In this document: one piece after another, positions 13,742-20,922 of the stretch
Layout of the letters: every line of letters begins with the position of its first letter
How positions within the stretch are numbered: position 1 is the first letter of the stretch
IMG/VR virus record: IMGVR_UViG_3300032118_003142
Location: 1-41,582 of that record
Source: a virus
Length of the DNA stretch: 41,582 nucleotides
Strand: one strand, 5' to 3'
Notes under the pieces: generated by a model
Database searches by the model: none
What the model was told of the DNA's origin: nothing
What the model saw: only the letters and a program-made list of their open reading frames with translations
Position numbers and translations under genes: made by a program

Positions 13742-15551
13742 TTTCTTCGCGCGGCGGGCACATTTCGTCGAGCACATCGCACCGGTGTGGAAGGCCCTGG
13801 ATCCGGAGGCGCGGGGGGCCTTCTACGTTTCGGCATATCTGCGGCAGTACGCGGAGGCCCAGGGGCTCGAGGTCGTGCCGGTGCTTCCCAGACTCCCAGC
13901 CGATCCGTTGTCTGGCGCGCCGAACGGGCCGAACCCATTATTGACGTGCGCCTACGGCGATATGCTGGCGGCCTACAAAGTGCGGCCGCAGCGGCCGTTC
14001 ATCCTGATGGAGCACGGCGTAGGGCTGACGTTCAATAATCCGTCCTACGCCGGCGGCCTGGGATTGAGGCGGCAGGTGGCGCTCTTCCTGGTGCCGAACG
14101 AGCACACGCGGCTCGCGAATGCCAGGGTAATGCCGCTGACGCCGCAGGCGATCGTGGGGGTGCCCAAACTCGATGAATGGGCAGAGGCGGCTGCACTTGC
14201 GACTCATGTCGTCCTTCCAGGACCTTCGGCTAGTGCTCGTGGTGGCGGCTCGATGCCGCCCCACGTCGGAAGCCCCTGCACTTCGGGGCGAAGGCCCACT
14301 GTATGCATATCGTTCCACTGGAACGGGGCACACATTGCGCCGGAGGCGGGGAACGCGTTCCAGCATTACGCCGGGATCCTGCCTGAGCTGGCCCAGGATG
14401 AAGCCTTCACGCTGATCGGCCACGGGCATCCGAAGTTCCGCGATCTGGAGCAGCATTTCCTGGGGATGGGCATCCGGTTCGTGCGCGATTTCCGCGATGT
14501 GATGGAGCAAGCCGACGTCTACGTGAACGACTCCAGCTCGACGCTGTACGAATTCTGCGTGACGGGGAAGCCGGTCGTGATCCTGAATGCGCCGCAGTTC
14601 CGCAAGAATGTGCACCACGGCATACGGTTCTGGGAGTACAGCGATGTGGGGCCGCAGGTCAATCAGCCGGGCGAGTTGCGGGCGGCGATCGAGCAGGCGA
14701 TCGCCGAGCCAGATGTGTACCAGGTGCAGAGGGAGAAGGCGGTCCAGGATCTGTATCCGTACCTGGGTGAATCGTCGGCCAGGGCGGCGAGATGCATTGA
14801 GGATTTCCTGCAATCGAAGTGGCCCGGGGCCAAGCGGATCGATACGATCGGAGGCGAGACGATCGGGATCCTGTACATGGGCTTCGGGCGGAGGGCGGCG
14901 CTGGAGATCAGCAAGAGCCTGGGATCGCTGAAGCGCCTGGGGGTCGAGATCCCGGCGGTAGTGGTGGGGGACACGCCAGTGGCCGGTGCCGAGTTGATCC
15001 GGTGGGAGGGGGAGAGCCCGTTCGATCCGGCGCAGCGCCACAATTTCCAGTTCCGGGCCGGGCGGATCAAGCCGGACCTGTGCCGGATCACGCCGTTCGA
15101 GCGGACGCTGTACATCGATGCGGACACGGAATTCCTGGCGGACATTACGCCGGGATTCCAGTGCCTGGATGAGGTGGACCTGGCGCTGGCGGAGGAACTG
15201 CTGGCGCTCGGGCAGCTGTACAACAAGCCGCGAGCCGGGTGGGAGATCAACATGATCGAGAGGGACGCGACGATCCAGGAGCTGGGAGGCAATCCGAACC
15301 GGAAGTTTCTGAATTCAGGGGTGATCTTTTTCCGCAGATCCGAAGCGACGCTGAAGCTCTTCGAGGAGTGGCGCCGGCAGTGGCTGCGGTGGCAGCAGTG
15401 GGATGAGCAGCTGGCGCTGATGCGGGCGATCCATGCGTGCGGCATCCGATACAAGGCGCTGAGCCCGGACTGGAATCATCCGCACCGCGGCCAAGCGAAG
15501 ATCATCTTCCACAACTACGGCAGAGGGACGGCCAGAGTCGATGGCCGATAA
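13731..15551 (+). CDS. Two-domain glycosyltransferase (GT-B CDP-glycerol-type plus GT-A)
   Basis: The protein has 606 residues. Residues 1-~370 resemble CDP-glycerol glycerophosphotransferase-like or other GT-B enzymes: 'KIDFFARRAHFVEHIAPVWKAL' at the start, 'FTLIGHGHPKF', and 'DVYVNDSSSTLYEFCVTGKP' with the typical S/T-rich nucleotide-sugar loop. Residues ~380-606 form a GT-A domain with the metal-binding D-x-D in 'TLYIDADTEFL' (~461-468) and 'FLNSGVIFFRRSEATLKLFEEW', as in GT8-like enzymes. The two could sequentially decorate a host surface polymer, virion or DNA. Residues ~156-187 are an in-frame F1 element at a surface position. It is followed by a methyltransferase. The acceptor is unknown. 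Confidence 0.7.
   Translation: MKIDFFARRAHFVEHIAPVWKALDPEARGAFYVSAYLRQYAEAQGLEVVPVLPRLPADPLSGAPNGPNPLLTCAYGDMLAAYKVRPQRPFILMEHGVGLTFNNPSYAGGLGLRRQVALFLVPNEHTRLANARVMPLTPQAIVGVPKLDEWAEAAALATHVVLPGPSASARGGGSMPPHVGSPCTSGRRPTVCISFHWNGAHIAPEAGNAFQHYAGILPELAQDEAFTLIGHGHPKFRDLEQHFLGMGIRFVRDFRDVMEQADVYVNDSSSTLYEFCVTGKPVVILNAPQFRKNVHHGIRFWEYSDVGPQVNQPGELRAAIEQAIAEPDVYQVQREKAVQDLYPYLGESSARAARCIEDFLQSKWPGAKRIDTIGGETIGILYMGFGRRAALEISKSLGSLKRLGVEIPAVVVGDTPVAGAELIRWEGESPFDPAQRHNFQFRAGRIKPDLCRITPFERTLYIDADTEFLADITPGFQCLDEVDLALAEELLALGQLYNKPRAGWEINMIERDATIQELGGNPNRKFLNSGVIFFRRSEATLKLFEEWRRQWLRWQQWDEQLALMRAIHACGIRYKALSPDWNHPHRGQAKIIFHNYGRGTARVDGR
14198..14289 (+). repeat. F1 element, copy 5, divergent, in frame in glycosyltransferase
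   Basis: GCGAC-tcat-GTCG starts it. GTGG-T-GGCGGC-tcgat-GCCGCC-CCAC (~14240-14264) is hairpin 2, with an altered but paired outer stem. A third hairpin, GCCCC (14272-14276)/GGGGC (14285-14289), ends it. Confidence 0.75.
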
Positions 15552-15595
15552 ACCGCATCGCTTTATCACAGCGCGGAAGTGAGAAGGAGAGTCTG

Positions 15596-16222
15596 ATGAA
15601 CGCTGATGAGATCATGAAGAAGGCCAGCCCGATCCCGACGTGGCTAAGCGACGAGGAGAAGCTGCGGCTGGCGACCATGGCCATGGAAGTGCCGCCTGGC
15701 GGGACGATCGTGGAGGTGGGAGCGCTGTACGGCGGCTCGACGGCGCTCCTGGCCCTCGGCCAGCCCGAGGCGGCCGTGTATACGTATGATGATTTCTCCT
15801 GGTCGCCGATCGGGGACCGGCCGCCGGCCAGCGCCGGGCAGCTGAATAGGAGCCTGCAGGACCTGGGGATCCGTAACGTGCGCATCGTCGAAGGAGACAG
15901 CCGCGAGACGGGGAAGCTGTGGCAAGGTCCGATCGATCTGCTTTGGCTCGATGGCGGGCATAGCTACGAATACATTCACGCGGACCTGGCCAATTTCGGC
16001 CCCTGGGCGAAGCGGATCGCGTGCCACGACTGGCAGAATCCAGCCTGGGAGCCGGTGACAAAGGCGATCACGGACTTCCTGCGCGAGCATGCGGAGTGGA
16101 GGATCGGCGCGGTGGTCGACATGCTGGTGGAGTTGTGGCGGCCGGAGCCATGCTGGTGGATTTGTGGCGGCCGGAGCCATGACAGGCACAACTGGCCCTA
16201 TGGATGGCATAGGAGGAAGTGA
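15596..16222 (+). CDS. Class I SAM-dependent methyltransferase, C-terminus extended by a 29-nt duplication
   Basis: The protein has 208 residues from ATG 15596 (AAGGAGAG upstream). Motif I is 'GTIVEVGALYGGSTALLAL' (37-55), the acidic motif II loop is 'YTYDDFSW' (62-69), and 'IDLLWLDGGHSYEYIHADL' (113-131) plus 'IACHDW' (141-146) match Methyltransf_24-type enzymes. Those often sit in sugar or small-molecule gene clusters. It directly follows the glycosyltransferase, so a methylated glycan is plausible. A 29-nt tandem duplication (16121-16149/16150-16178) shifts the frame. Without it the protein would stop after '...WRPEP' at residue 185, so the last 23 residues are new. Confidence 0.75.
   Translation: MNADEIMKKASPIPTWLSDEEKLRLATMAMEVPPGGTIVEVGALYGGSTALLALGQPEAAVYTYDDFSWSPIGDRPPASAGQLNRSLQDLGIRNVRIVEGDSRETGKLWQGPIDLLWLDGGHSYEYIHADLANFGPWAKRIACHDWQNPAWEPVTKAITDFLREHAEWRIGAVVDMLVELWRPEPCWWICGGRSHDRHNWPYGWHRRK
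16121..16178 (+). repeat. 29-bp tandem duplication
   Basis: Two adjacent 29-nt copies (16121-16149 and 16150-16178) differ at one base. The unit begins ATGCTGGTGGA and ends GGCCGGAGCC. Because 29 is not a multiple of 3, it moves the methyltransferase frame past its original stop. Confidence 0.9.
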
Positions 16223-16506
16223 TGTGTGATCATGGCGAGGAAGTGTTGGTGAGAGTAAAAATCCCGGCCGATTTGGCCTGCGATGGCGTGGAGAAATGGA
16301 AGGAATGTGGCATTGACGCCTGCATCGCTCCGCTTGTGCAGGCGTTACAGACTGCAGGCATCGACATGCGGGGATCCTGCTGCGGACACGGAACGCAGCC
16401 AGGGAGCATCCAATTGGCAGACGGTAGCGGGTTGCTCATTCTGCCGAAGGCAGAGTATCAGCGATTCCTGTGCGATGCACCAATCCCGTGGCCGCCAAAG
16501 CAATGA
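16222..16506 (+). CDS. Small phage protein with SCCGHG metal-binding motif
   Basis: The protein has 94 residues. ATG 16222 overlaps the previous stop by one base, with AGGAGG upstream. The core 'GIDMRGSCCGHGTQPGSIQLADG' has the C-C-G-H-G signature of a small family frequently seen in phage genomes. Upstream is 'CIAPLVQALQTA', which aligns with the usual start of the domain. It probably binds a metal. The biological role is not known. It is followed by a 4-nt overlap with the next gene. Confidence 0.65.
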   Translation: MCDHGEEVLVRVKIPADLACDGVEKWKECGIDACIAPLVQALQTAGIDMRGSCCGHGTQPGSIQLADGSGLLILPKAEYQRFLCDAPIPWPPKQ

Positions 16507-16859
16507 AAACGAGCCTTGTAGGAAGAATGGTAATGCTTGCAACCTTCATCACCTTTGAGGAATGGAAACAACGTTTCCCCAAACTAACGGGTAAATACCT
16601 GCCATGTAACACATGCGATGGCGAGGGCCTTCGTTGGAACGATAGTTTGGAAGATTGGTGGGAGTGCCCAGTCTGTGAAGGCGAGGGCATGATCTGCCAA
16701 GATCACGTACTGTACAACGAGCATATCCGGCTCACTAAGCACAAGTTGCAGGCATGGATAGAAGGCAAGCCGATCAAGGCCGGGCCGTTGTTTCGTCGTT
16801 TGGAGATCGTGCATGACATCGATTGGAGCGACATCATGCGGGAGCCGGTTCCTGCATGA
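16503..16859 (+). CDS. Protein with DnaJ-type CxxCxGxG zinc motif
   Basis: The protein has 118 residues from ATG 16503, overlapping the preceding stop (ATGA). Two C-x2-C-x-G-x-G repeats, 'CNTCDGEG' (~42-49) and 'CPVCEGEG' (~62-69), form half of a DnaJ-like zinc-finger module. A helical C-terminus follows ('LTKHKLQAWIEGKPIKAG'). DnaJ-type motifs without a J-domain are common in small phage proteins and may mediate protein or RNA binding. ATG 16527 is an alternative start. Confidence 0.6.
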   Translation: MKTSLVGRMVMLATFITFEEWKQRFPKLTGKYLPCNTCDGEGLRWNDSLEDWWECPVCEGEGMICQDHVLYNEHIRLTKHKLQAWIEGKPIKAGPLFRRLEIVHDIDWSDIMREPVPA

Positions 16860-16878
16860 TAGGCACAACGGGTCGGGA

Positions 16879-17154
16879 ATGACGAGACGAACGCTGCAGC
16901 CATGGAAGTGCAAGCGAGGTCACGTGCTGGGGATGATACAGGTGAACTCCCAGCGGCGGCCCATCCTAATGCTGTACCGGCATGCCATAGATCTCGATTT
17001 GGAGCCGCCTCGCGTCGCGGCGGAGGTGGACGTGATGGGCGTGCTGGTTGGGGGGATGCGGAACATCCGCTGCGACGTCTGCGGGGGAGTACAGGAGTGG
17101 ACGGCCTGGCACAGGCGGCCGGGAAGACGAGCAACAAAGCCCCTTGACAAATGA
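16879..17154 (+). CDS. Small zinc-ribbon protein
   Basis: The protein has 91 residues from ATG 16879. An N-terminal 'WKCKRGHVLGMI' and a C-terminal 'IRCDVCGGVQEW' make a split zinc ribbon. The middle 'ILMLYRHAIDLDL' looks like strands. It is the last of a run of small metal-binding proteins (16222-17154). The -35 box of the next promoter lies inside its final codons (17144-17149), and the operon appears to end here. The function is unknown. Confidence 0.55.
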   Translation: MTRRTLQPWKCKRGHVLGMIQVNSQRRPILMLYRHAIDLDLEPPRVAAEVDVMGVLVGGMRNIRCDVCGGVQEWTAWHRRPGRRATKPLDK

Positions 17155-17173
17155 CTAACTCTGGTTGTAAGAT
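17144..17173 (+). promoter_or_regulatory. Sigma70-type promoter for the lysis operon
   Basis: TTGACA (17144-17149) matches the -35 consensus perfectly. An 18-nt spacer leads to TAAGAT (17168-17173), a 5/6 match to the -10 consensus. It is the clearest promoter in the window, and transcription would start near 17180. It fires into a structured leader and the lysis genes. Confidence 0.8.
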
Positions 17174-17179
17174 GAAAGC

Positions 17180-17346
17180 GGTGCGCAGGGCCTTTCACGG
17201 CCTTGCGGAGGTCCCCCCCTCGTGAGGCGGGGCCGCGAACCGGCCCCGCTGGAGGGAAAAGATAGCGGCAGATCGGCGAGAGTGTGCCGGTCCAGCTGAC
17301 GGACGTGAGCCACCCGTCGTGACGATGTCACGGCGGGATTTTTGTT
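17180..17346 (+). ncRNA. Structured leader / small RNA upstream of lysis genes
   Basis: About 167 nt lie between the promoter and an intrinsic terminator, with no ORF of note. Predicted stems are CGCAGGGCC (17184-17192)/GGCCTTGCG (17199-17207), GCGGGGCC (17227-17234)/GGCCCCGC (17242-17249) with loop GCGAACC, GTCC (17290-17293)/GGAC (17301-17304), and the terminator stem. C-rich 17213-17219 could alternatively pair with GGGG at 17229-17232. I could not match it to a known riboswitch or ribozyme. It may be a small phage RNA or a transcription attenuator that delays lysis. Confidence 0.55.
17313..17346 (+). terminator. Intrinsic terminator ahead of the holin-like gene
   Basis: The stem CCCGTCGTGAC (17313-17323)/GTCACGGCGGG (17327-17337) has 11 pairs, one of them a G-U wobble. 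It has a 3-nt GAT loop and is followed by ATTTTTGTT. It lies only 25 nt before the start of the next gene, so that gene needs read-through, antitermination or a second promoter. Confidence 0.8.
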
Positions 17347-17370
17347 AAGACGAGATCGAAAGGAGAGAGC

Positions 17371-17928
17371 ATGAGATCAAAGATCTTCCATGTTTTGCTG
17401 GTCGTGGTGCTGGCAACGCTGATCTTCGGGATCGTGACGCCGGCATTCGCCCAGATCGGTGTGCCGCCGGCGGCAGCGGCGGAGGGCTTCACGATCGACT
17501 GGCAGGCGGTGTGGGACTTCTGCGTGCTGGCCGGGACCTTCCTGGCGATCGTGACACTGCTGGCCTACGGACAGGGCATCTCGGCGGAGGCGATCAAGGA
17601 CCTGCTGCGCTGGTTTACGGCGAACCCACTACTTAAGTTCGCATTCCCGGACGGGATCAAGTCGATGCTGGTGGCGTTCCTGGTCGCGTTCGCGGCGGCG
17701 CAGAATTTCGATACATCGGTCTGGAAGGACATCCCCATGGTGGCGGCGCTTCCGGAAACCACGATCACAGTGATGACAGCAGTGATTACGTGGGCGATCT
17801 CGAGCTTCATGAAGCGCGAGGGCTATCTGGACGCGGTCTACAAGGCGAAGCCGACGGCAGACTATCACCTGGAGACGATCAAGGGCATCTCGCTGCGACG
17901 TACGCCGGTGCCGCCAGCGGGCACGTAG
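17371..17928 (+). CDS. Membrane protein with signal peptide, candidate holin
   Basis: The protein has 185 residues behind a strong Shine-Dalgarno (AAAGGAGAG). Residues 1-28 are a classical signal sequence ending AFA ('KIFHVLLVVVLATLIFGIV'). Further hydrophobic spans lie at ~50-66 ('FCVLAGTFLAIVTLLAY'), ~94-110 ('SMLVAFLVAFAAA') and ~130-147 ('TITVMTAVITWAISSF'). Its position, two genes before the endolysin, together with three membrane spans, suggests a holin-type pore. The sequence itself matches no holin family that I recognise. Expression is probably controlled by the promoter/terminator leader just upstream. Confidence 0.55.
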   Translation: MRSKIFHVLLVVVLATLIFGIVTPAFAQIGVPPAAAAEGFTIDWQAVWDFCVLAGTFLAIVTLLAYGQGISAEAIKDLLRWFTANPLLKFAFPDGIKSMLVAFLVAFAAAQNFDTSVWKDIPMVAALPETTITVMTAVITWAISSFMKREGYLDAVYKAKPTADYHLETIKGISLRRTPVPPAGT

Positions 17929-17933
17929 ACAGC

Positions 17934-17972
17934 GAAGCCAGCTCGTGGCGGACAAGGCAGCGAGCTGGCTTC
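17934..17972 (+). terminator. Strong intergenic hairpin
   Basis: GAAGCCAGCTCG (17934-17945) pairs perfectly with CGAGCTGGCTTC (17961-17972) around a 15-nt loop. There is no T-run, so it may stabilise or pause RNA rather than terminate. It occupies the 60-nt gap between the two lysis membrane genes. Confidence 0.5.
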
Positions 17973-17988
17973 CCATGGATCAACTCCT

Positions 17989-18315
17989 ATGGCGGCAACC
18001 CAGGTAATCGGACGGGCGGAGTTCAAACGGCTGGTCATACTCGTCGACGAGCATGACAAGATACTGGTCCGAGGAAACGGCGAACCCAGCCTGCAAGAGG
18101 ATGTGCGCAACATATTCAAGATGGTCGAGGAACTCGTGAATGAGAAGACAGAACGGAAACAGCGGGCAGAAGAGGAAGCCAAATACCGACGGCGTGCATG
18201 GATGACGCCGTTGATCGCGTCCGCCGTGTCGGCAGCGTTCGGCGTGGGGGGAACGCTGCTGCTGTTCTACATACGCTTCGCGCCGCTGCTGGATCGGATT
18301 GCGGAGGGGAGGTGA
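17989..18315 (+). CDS. XhlA-like coiled-coil membrane protein
   Basis: The protein has 108 residues. The N-terminal half is charged with a helical coiled coil ('LQEDVRNIFKMVEELVNEKTERKQRAEEEAKYRRR'). The C-terminal part has one transmembrane helix (~72-95, 'PLIASAVSAAFGVGGTLLLFYIRF'). This layout is that of hemolysin XhlA / phage membrane-associated lysis proteins, which sit beside holin and endolysin genes. It starts at ATG 17989 in the gap after the hairpin and ends 3 nt before the endolysin start. It is likely part of the lysis machinery. The assignment is by layout, not by sequence identity. Confidence 0.55.
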   Translation: MAATQVIGRAEFKRLVILVDEHDKILVRGNGEPSLQEDVRNIFKMVEELVNEKTERKQRAEEEAKYRRRAWMTPLIASAVSAAFGVGGTLLLFYIRFAPLLDRIAEGR

Positions 18316-18318
18316 CAG

Positions 18319-20061
18319 ATGGAACGCGAGCACATTACTGAGCGAGCGCACGGGATCGACGTAAGCCATCATCAGGAGAGCTTCATCTTCGCGAAGACGA
18401 CCGGGCAGATCGACTTCGCCATCGCCAAATTCAGCCAGGGCTACAACATTCCGTACAGCAACGGCAGCCTGCACGACTGGACTGATTTTCGCAGGATCTG
18501 GGACCAGGGCGTGGCGCTGGTGCCGATCCGCGGGCTTTACCACTACCAGATGGGCGGCTACTACTCGTGGGAGCGCCAGGCGAACGAGGTACTCGAGCAG
18601 ATGTTGAAGCTCGAGCCGAAGCCACACATGCTCTTCCTGGATGTCGAGAAGATCGGCAACGTCGTCGACAAGACCTTCCTGGCCGACTCGCTGCGCATGC
18701 TCCTCTTCTGGGAAGCGAACGCGCCGGCCGGTGTGAAGGTGGGGGGCTATTGGAACAAGGATATTGCCGAGAACTACATCATGCACATTGGACTGGCCGA
18801 GTATGGGCCGGAGTTTGTGGATCAGTTCAGACGCCTGGGTGACTGGTATGCCCAGTATTGGCTCTTCTATGGTCCCGACAAGCAGCCAGGACTTTCGAAG
18901 CTGAGCCCGAATTGGAAGATCTGGCAGTACACGGACCGGGGCGACAGCTTCGTGTACGTCAACGGCGAACAGTGGCGGCACTACGGCAGCCCGGACCTGA
19001 ACGTCTTCAACGGATCGGTGGCGGATATGCGCGCCTGGCTGGGCCTGGACGCGCCGGCGCCGCAGCCGCCTGCTGGCGACGGGCTGCTGCATGCGACGCT
19101 GCCGGATGGATCGACATACACGGGGCTTCTGCCGGACTTCTGCAGCACGTATTGCGTGACTACTCTCCCTGCTGACGGCGCAGGGACTGACGCGGAGCCG
19201 GAACCGGTGCCCGAGCCGCAGCCTGAACCTGCGCCTGAGCCCGAGCCTGGTGTGGTTGACGAGCGGAAGTACGGCATCCTGAGGAAGCAGGTCATCGAGA
19301 ACGGGCTGACACTGGCGGGCAAGTTCACGCCTGCCACGGTGCAACTGCAGGATAAACCGATCCCGGACAGCCGGAAAGGAGCGCCGATCCCGGTACTGCC
19401 TTCGGCATGGGAGTACATGCGGAAGATCAACGACGACGCGGGCTACAAGTACGCGCGATCGGTGCACATGATGTGGATCAACAGCGACTACGGCGAAGGC
19501 GAGACAGCGCACGCCGAGTCGATCGCGTGCCAGCTCAACTTCGTCAGCTGGAAGCGGGAGGAGAACCGCTGTGCGGGCCTGGAGTGCTTCCCGAACACGC
19601 AGGATTTCTCCGGGTTCGATCCGGCGAAGACGAACTGGTACACGCGGCCTGAGCTGTTCTTCAAGGCGATCGCCACGAACCTGGACAACAGCCAGTACAT
19701 CAACGTGGCCAAGGACGTGGACTGCTTCATCCTGCTGATGGCGCGCAAGAGCAACAACGGGACGGGAGAACTGTGGCTGGCGCTGGATGAGATCGAGCCG
19801 TTCCCAGCGCTGCCGATCGAGGTGACGGTGGCATACGACGGAGTGCGGATCCGTGAGAGAGCCGGAATCGATGCCGAGATCCTGGGACGCCGCAACCGTG
19901 GGGACAAGGCGACGATCCTGGAATACCGGCCGCTTGGGGCGTCCGTCTGGGGCCGTACCAGGGACGGATGGATCTGCCTGCTGTATGCGCCACTCGCGGG
20001 AGTGCGGCAGTTCATGACGAGCTGGAGGCTGGAGACGCCGGGAGTGATCCCGCCGGGATGA
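18319..20061 (+). CDS. GH25 endolysin with linker and SH3-like domain
   Basis: This 580-residue protein would hydrolyse peptidoglycan between MurNAc and GlcNAc. The GH25 domain (~9-235) has 'GIDVSHHQ' with Asp14, 'MLFLDVEKIG' with Asp108 and Glu110 (the D-x-E catalytic pair), and 'WQYTDRGD' near 203. A proline/glutamate repeat (PEPVPEPQPEPAPEPEP, ~296-312) links to a middle domain of unknown function (~320-490). A C-terminal SH3-like binding domain follows ('VRIRERAGIDAEILGRRNRGD', ~510-560). A partial F1 hairpin is translated at 283-290. There is no signal peptide, so export depends on the holin. The stop is within a run of GATCCCGCCGGGAT repeats. Confidence 0.85.
   Translation: MEREHITERAHGIDVSHHQESFIFAKTTGQIDFAIAKFSQGYNIPYSNGSLHDWTDFRRIWDQGVALVPIRGLYHYQMGGYYSWERQANEVLEQMLKLEPKPHMLFLDVEKIGNVVDKTFLADSLRMLLFWEANAPAGVKVGGYWNKDIAENYIMHIGLAEYGPEFVDQFRRLGDWYAQYWLFYGPDKQPGLSKLSPNWKIWQYTDRGDSFVYVNGEQWRHYGSPDLNVFNGSVADMRAWLGLDAPAPQPPAGDGLLHATLPDGSTYTGLLPDFCSTYCVTTLPADGAGTDAEPEPVPEPQPEPAPEPEPGVVDERKYGILRKQVIENGLTLAGKFTPATVQLQDKPIPDSRKGAPIPVLPSAWEYMRKINDDAGYKYARSVHMMWINSDYGEGETAHAESIACQLNFVSWKREENRCAGLECFPNTQDFSGFDPAKTNWYTRPELFFKAIATNLDNSQYINVAKDVDCFILLMARKSNNGTGELWLALDEIEPFPALPIEVTVAYDGVRIRERAGIDAEILGRRNRGDKATILEYRPLGASVWGRTRDGWICLLYAPLAGVRQFMTSWRLETPGVIPPG
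19166..19186 (+). repeat. F1 hairpin 1 only (copy 6, partial), in frame
   Basis: TCCCTGC (19166-19172)/GCAGGGA (19180-19186), followed by CTGACG. Hairpin 2 is absent. It lies in the endolysin linker, just before the PEPEP repeat. Confidence 0.55.
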
Positions 20062-20087
20062 TCCCGCCGGGATGATCCCGCCGGGAT
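20046..20087 (+). repeat. Three tandem 14-mers GATCCCGCCGGGAT
   Basis: Perfect copies lie at 20046-20059, 20060-20073 and 20074-20087, each itself palindromic (ATCCCG-C-CGGGAT). The endolysin stop codon (20059-20061) is formed at the junction of the first two copies. Confidence 0.9.
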
Positions 20088-20091
20088 GAGA

Positions 20092-20127
20092 CCTCTCCCC
20101 CAGCCCCTCCCCTGAAGGGGGAGGGGA
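20092..20127 (+). repeat. F3 palindrome, copy 3
   Basis: CCTCTCCCCCAGCC, then CCCCTCCCC (20104-20112) and GGGGGAGGGG. Its G-rich end sits immediately before the GTG start of the terminase small subunit and may act as its Shine-Dalgarno. Confidence 0.75.
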
Positions 20128-20922
20128 GTGGATAAGGACATGCCGATCAGGAAGACGCCGGTTTCGCAGTTGGAACTTGAGGGCTTTGCCCAGAAGGTCT
20201 CGGAAGCAGAGGAGGCCGGGCAGGGCCTGAAACCGTTGACGGCGCAAGAGGTCCGCGAGCGGATGATGAAGGCGAAGGCGATCTTCAAAGCGAAGCTGGA
20301 CGCCGGCGAGCTGCCGGACTACATGCGGAACTACAACCGCCTGCTGATGGCCGGCGTGCCGTTTCGGATCGCGCTGTACATCACGTGGGTGACGATCCCG
20401 CGGAAGTATCGCTGGCCGGAGACGCAGGAGGAGCTGGCGACGGAACTCATGGGCCTGACTTCGGACAGGGCGATTGCCACATGGCGCAGCAAGTATCCAT
20501 ACATCGATCACATGATCGCTGACCTGCAGTCGGAAGAGCTGCTGGAATTCCGGCCGGGGGCGATCGCAGCGATGGGGCAGGTGATCTCGGACCCGACGTA
20601 CCGGGCGACCCAGGAGCGCAGGTTGTATCACGAACTGATGGGCGACCTGGAGAAGAAGGTGAGCCTGTCGATGCCCGGCGTCGGAGTGGGCAAGGACGTG
20701 CTGGCAGTGCTGGACAAGGTGCCGACGGATAAGCTGCTGGAGATGCTGGGGCCGGAGTTGATGGGGTTCGTTGAGGAACTGAAGAAGGGCGAGGAGGCGG
20801 GCTCCCTGCCCCTCGTGGGGCAGGGACTTGCGGTGCGGGCTGGAAGCCCGCCCGCGGCGGGGACTGGCGATGGCGGCTCGACGCCGCCTCGCGGCGAGGA
20901 CGAAGAAGACCATGCTGCCTAG
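20128..20922 (+). CDS. Terminase small subunit-like protein
   Basis: The protein has 264 residues. It probably recognises the packaging site and recruits the large subunit, whose gene overlaps its end by 11 nt. A helix-turn-helix-like segment is visible at 'ELATELMGLTSDRAIATWRSKYPYIDHMIADL' (~107-138). A helical oligomerisation region follows. Residues ~226-257 (SLPLVGQGLAVRAGSPPAA...) are translated from a triple-hairpin F1 element, so the native C-terminus was probably near 224. I use GTG 20128, preceded by GGGGGAGGGG of an F3 element. ATG 20140 is an alternative. The identification rests on position and the HTH. Confidence 0.6.
   Translation: MDKDMPIRKTPVSQLELEGFAQKVSEAEEAGQGLKPLTAQEVRERMMKAKAIFKAKLDAGELPDYMRNYNRLLMAGVPFRIALYITWVTIPRKYRWPETQEELATELMGLTSDRAIATWRSKYPYIDHMIADLQSEELLEFRPGAIAAMGQVISDPTYRATQERRLYHELMGDLEKKVSLSMPGVGVGKDVLAVLDKVPTDKLLEMLGPELMGFVEELKKGEEAGSLPLVGQGLAVRAGSPPAAGTGDGGSTPPRGEDEEDHAA
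20803..20898 (+). repeat. F1 element, copy 7, with extra hairpin, in frame in terS
   Basis: TCCCTGCCCC-tcgt-GGGGCAGGGA (20803-20826), then GCGGGC-tggaa-GCCCGC (20835-20851), then GGACTGGCGAT and a third hairpin GGCGGC-tcgac-GCCGCC (20872-20888). It looks like one and a half units in tandem. Confidence 0.85.

Noticed and set aside
17180-17346. Known riboswitch, ribozyme, 4.5S or RNase P identity for the leader RNA
   Set aside because: I looked for the conserved cores of cobalamin, TPP, c-di-GMP and hammerhead RNAs and of SRP and RNase P RNA and found no match, so it is left as unknown.
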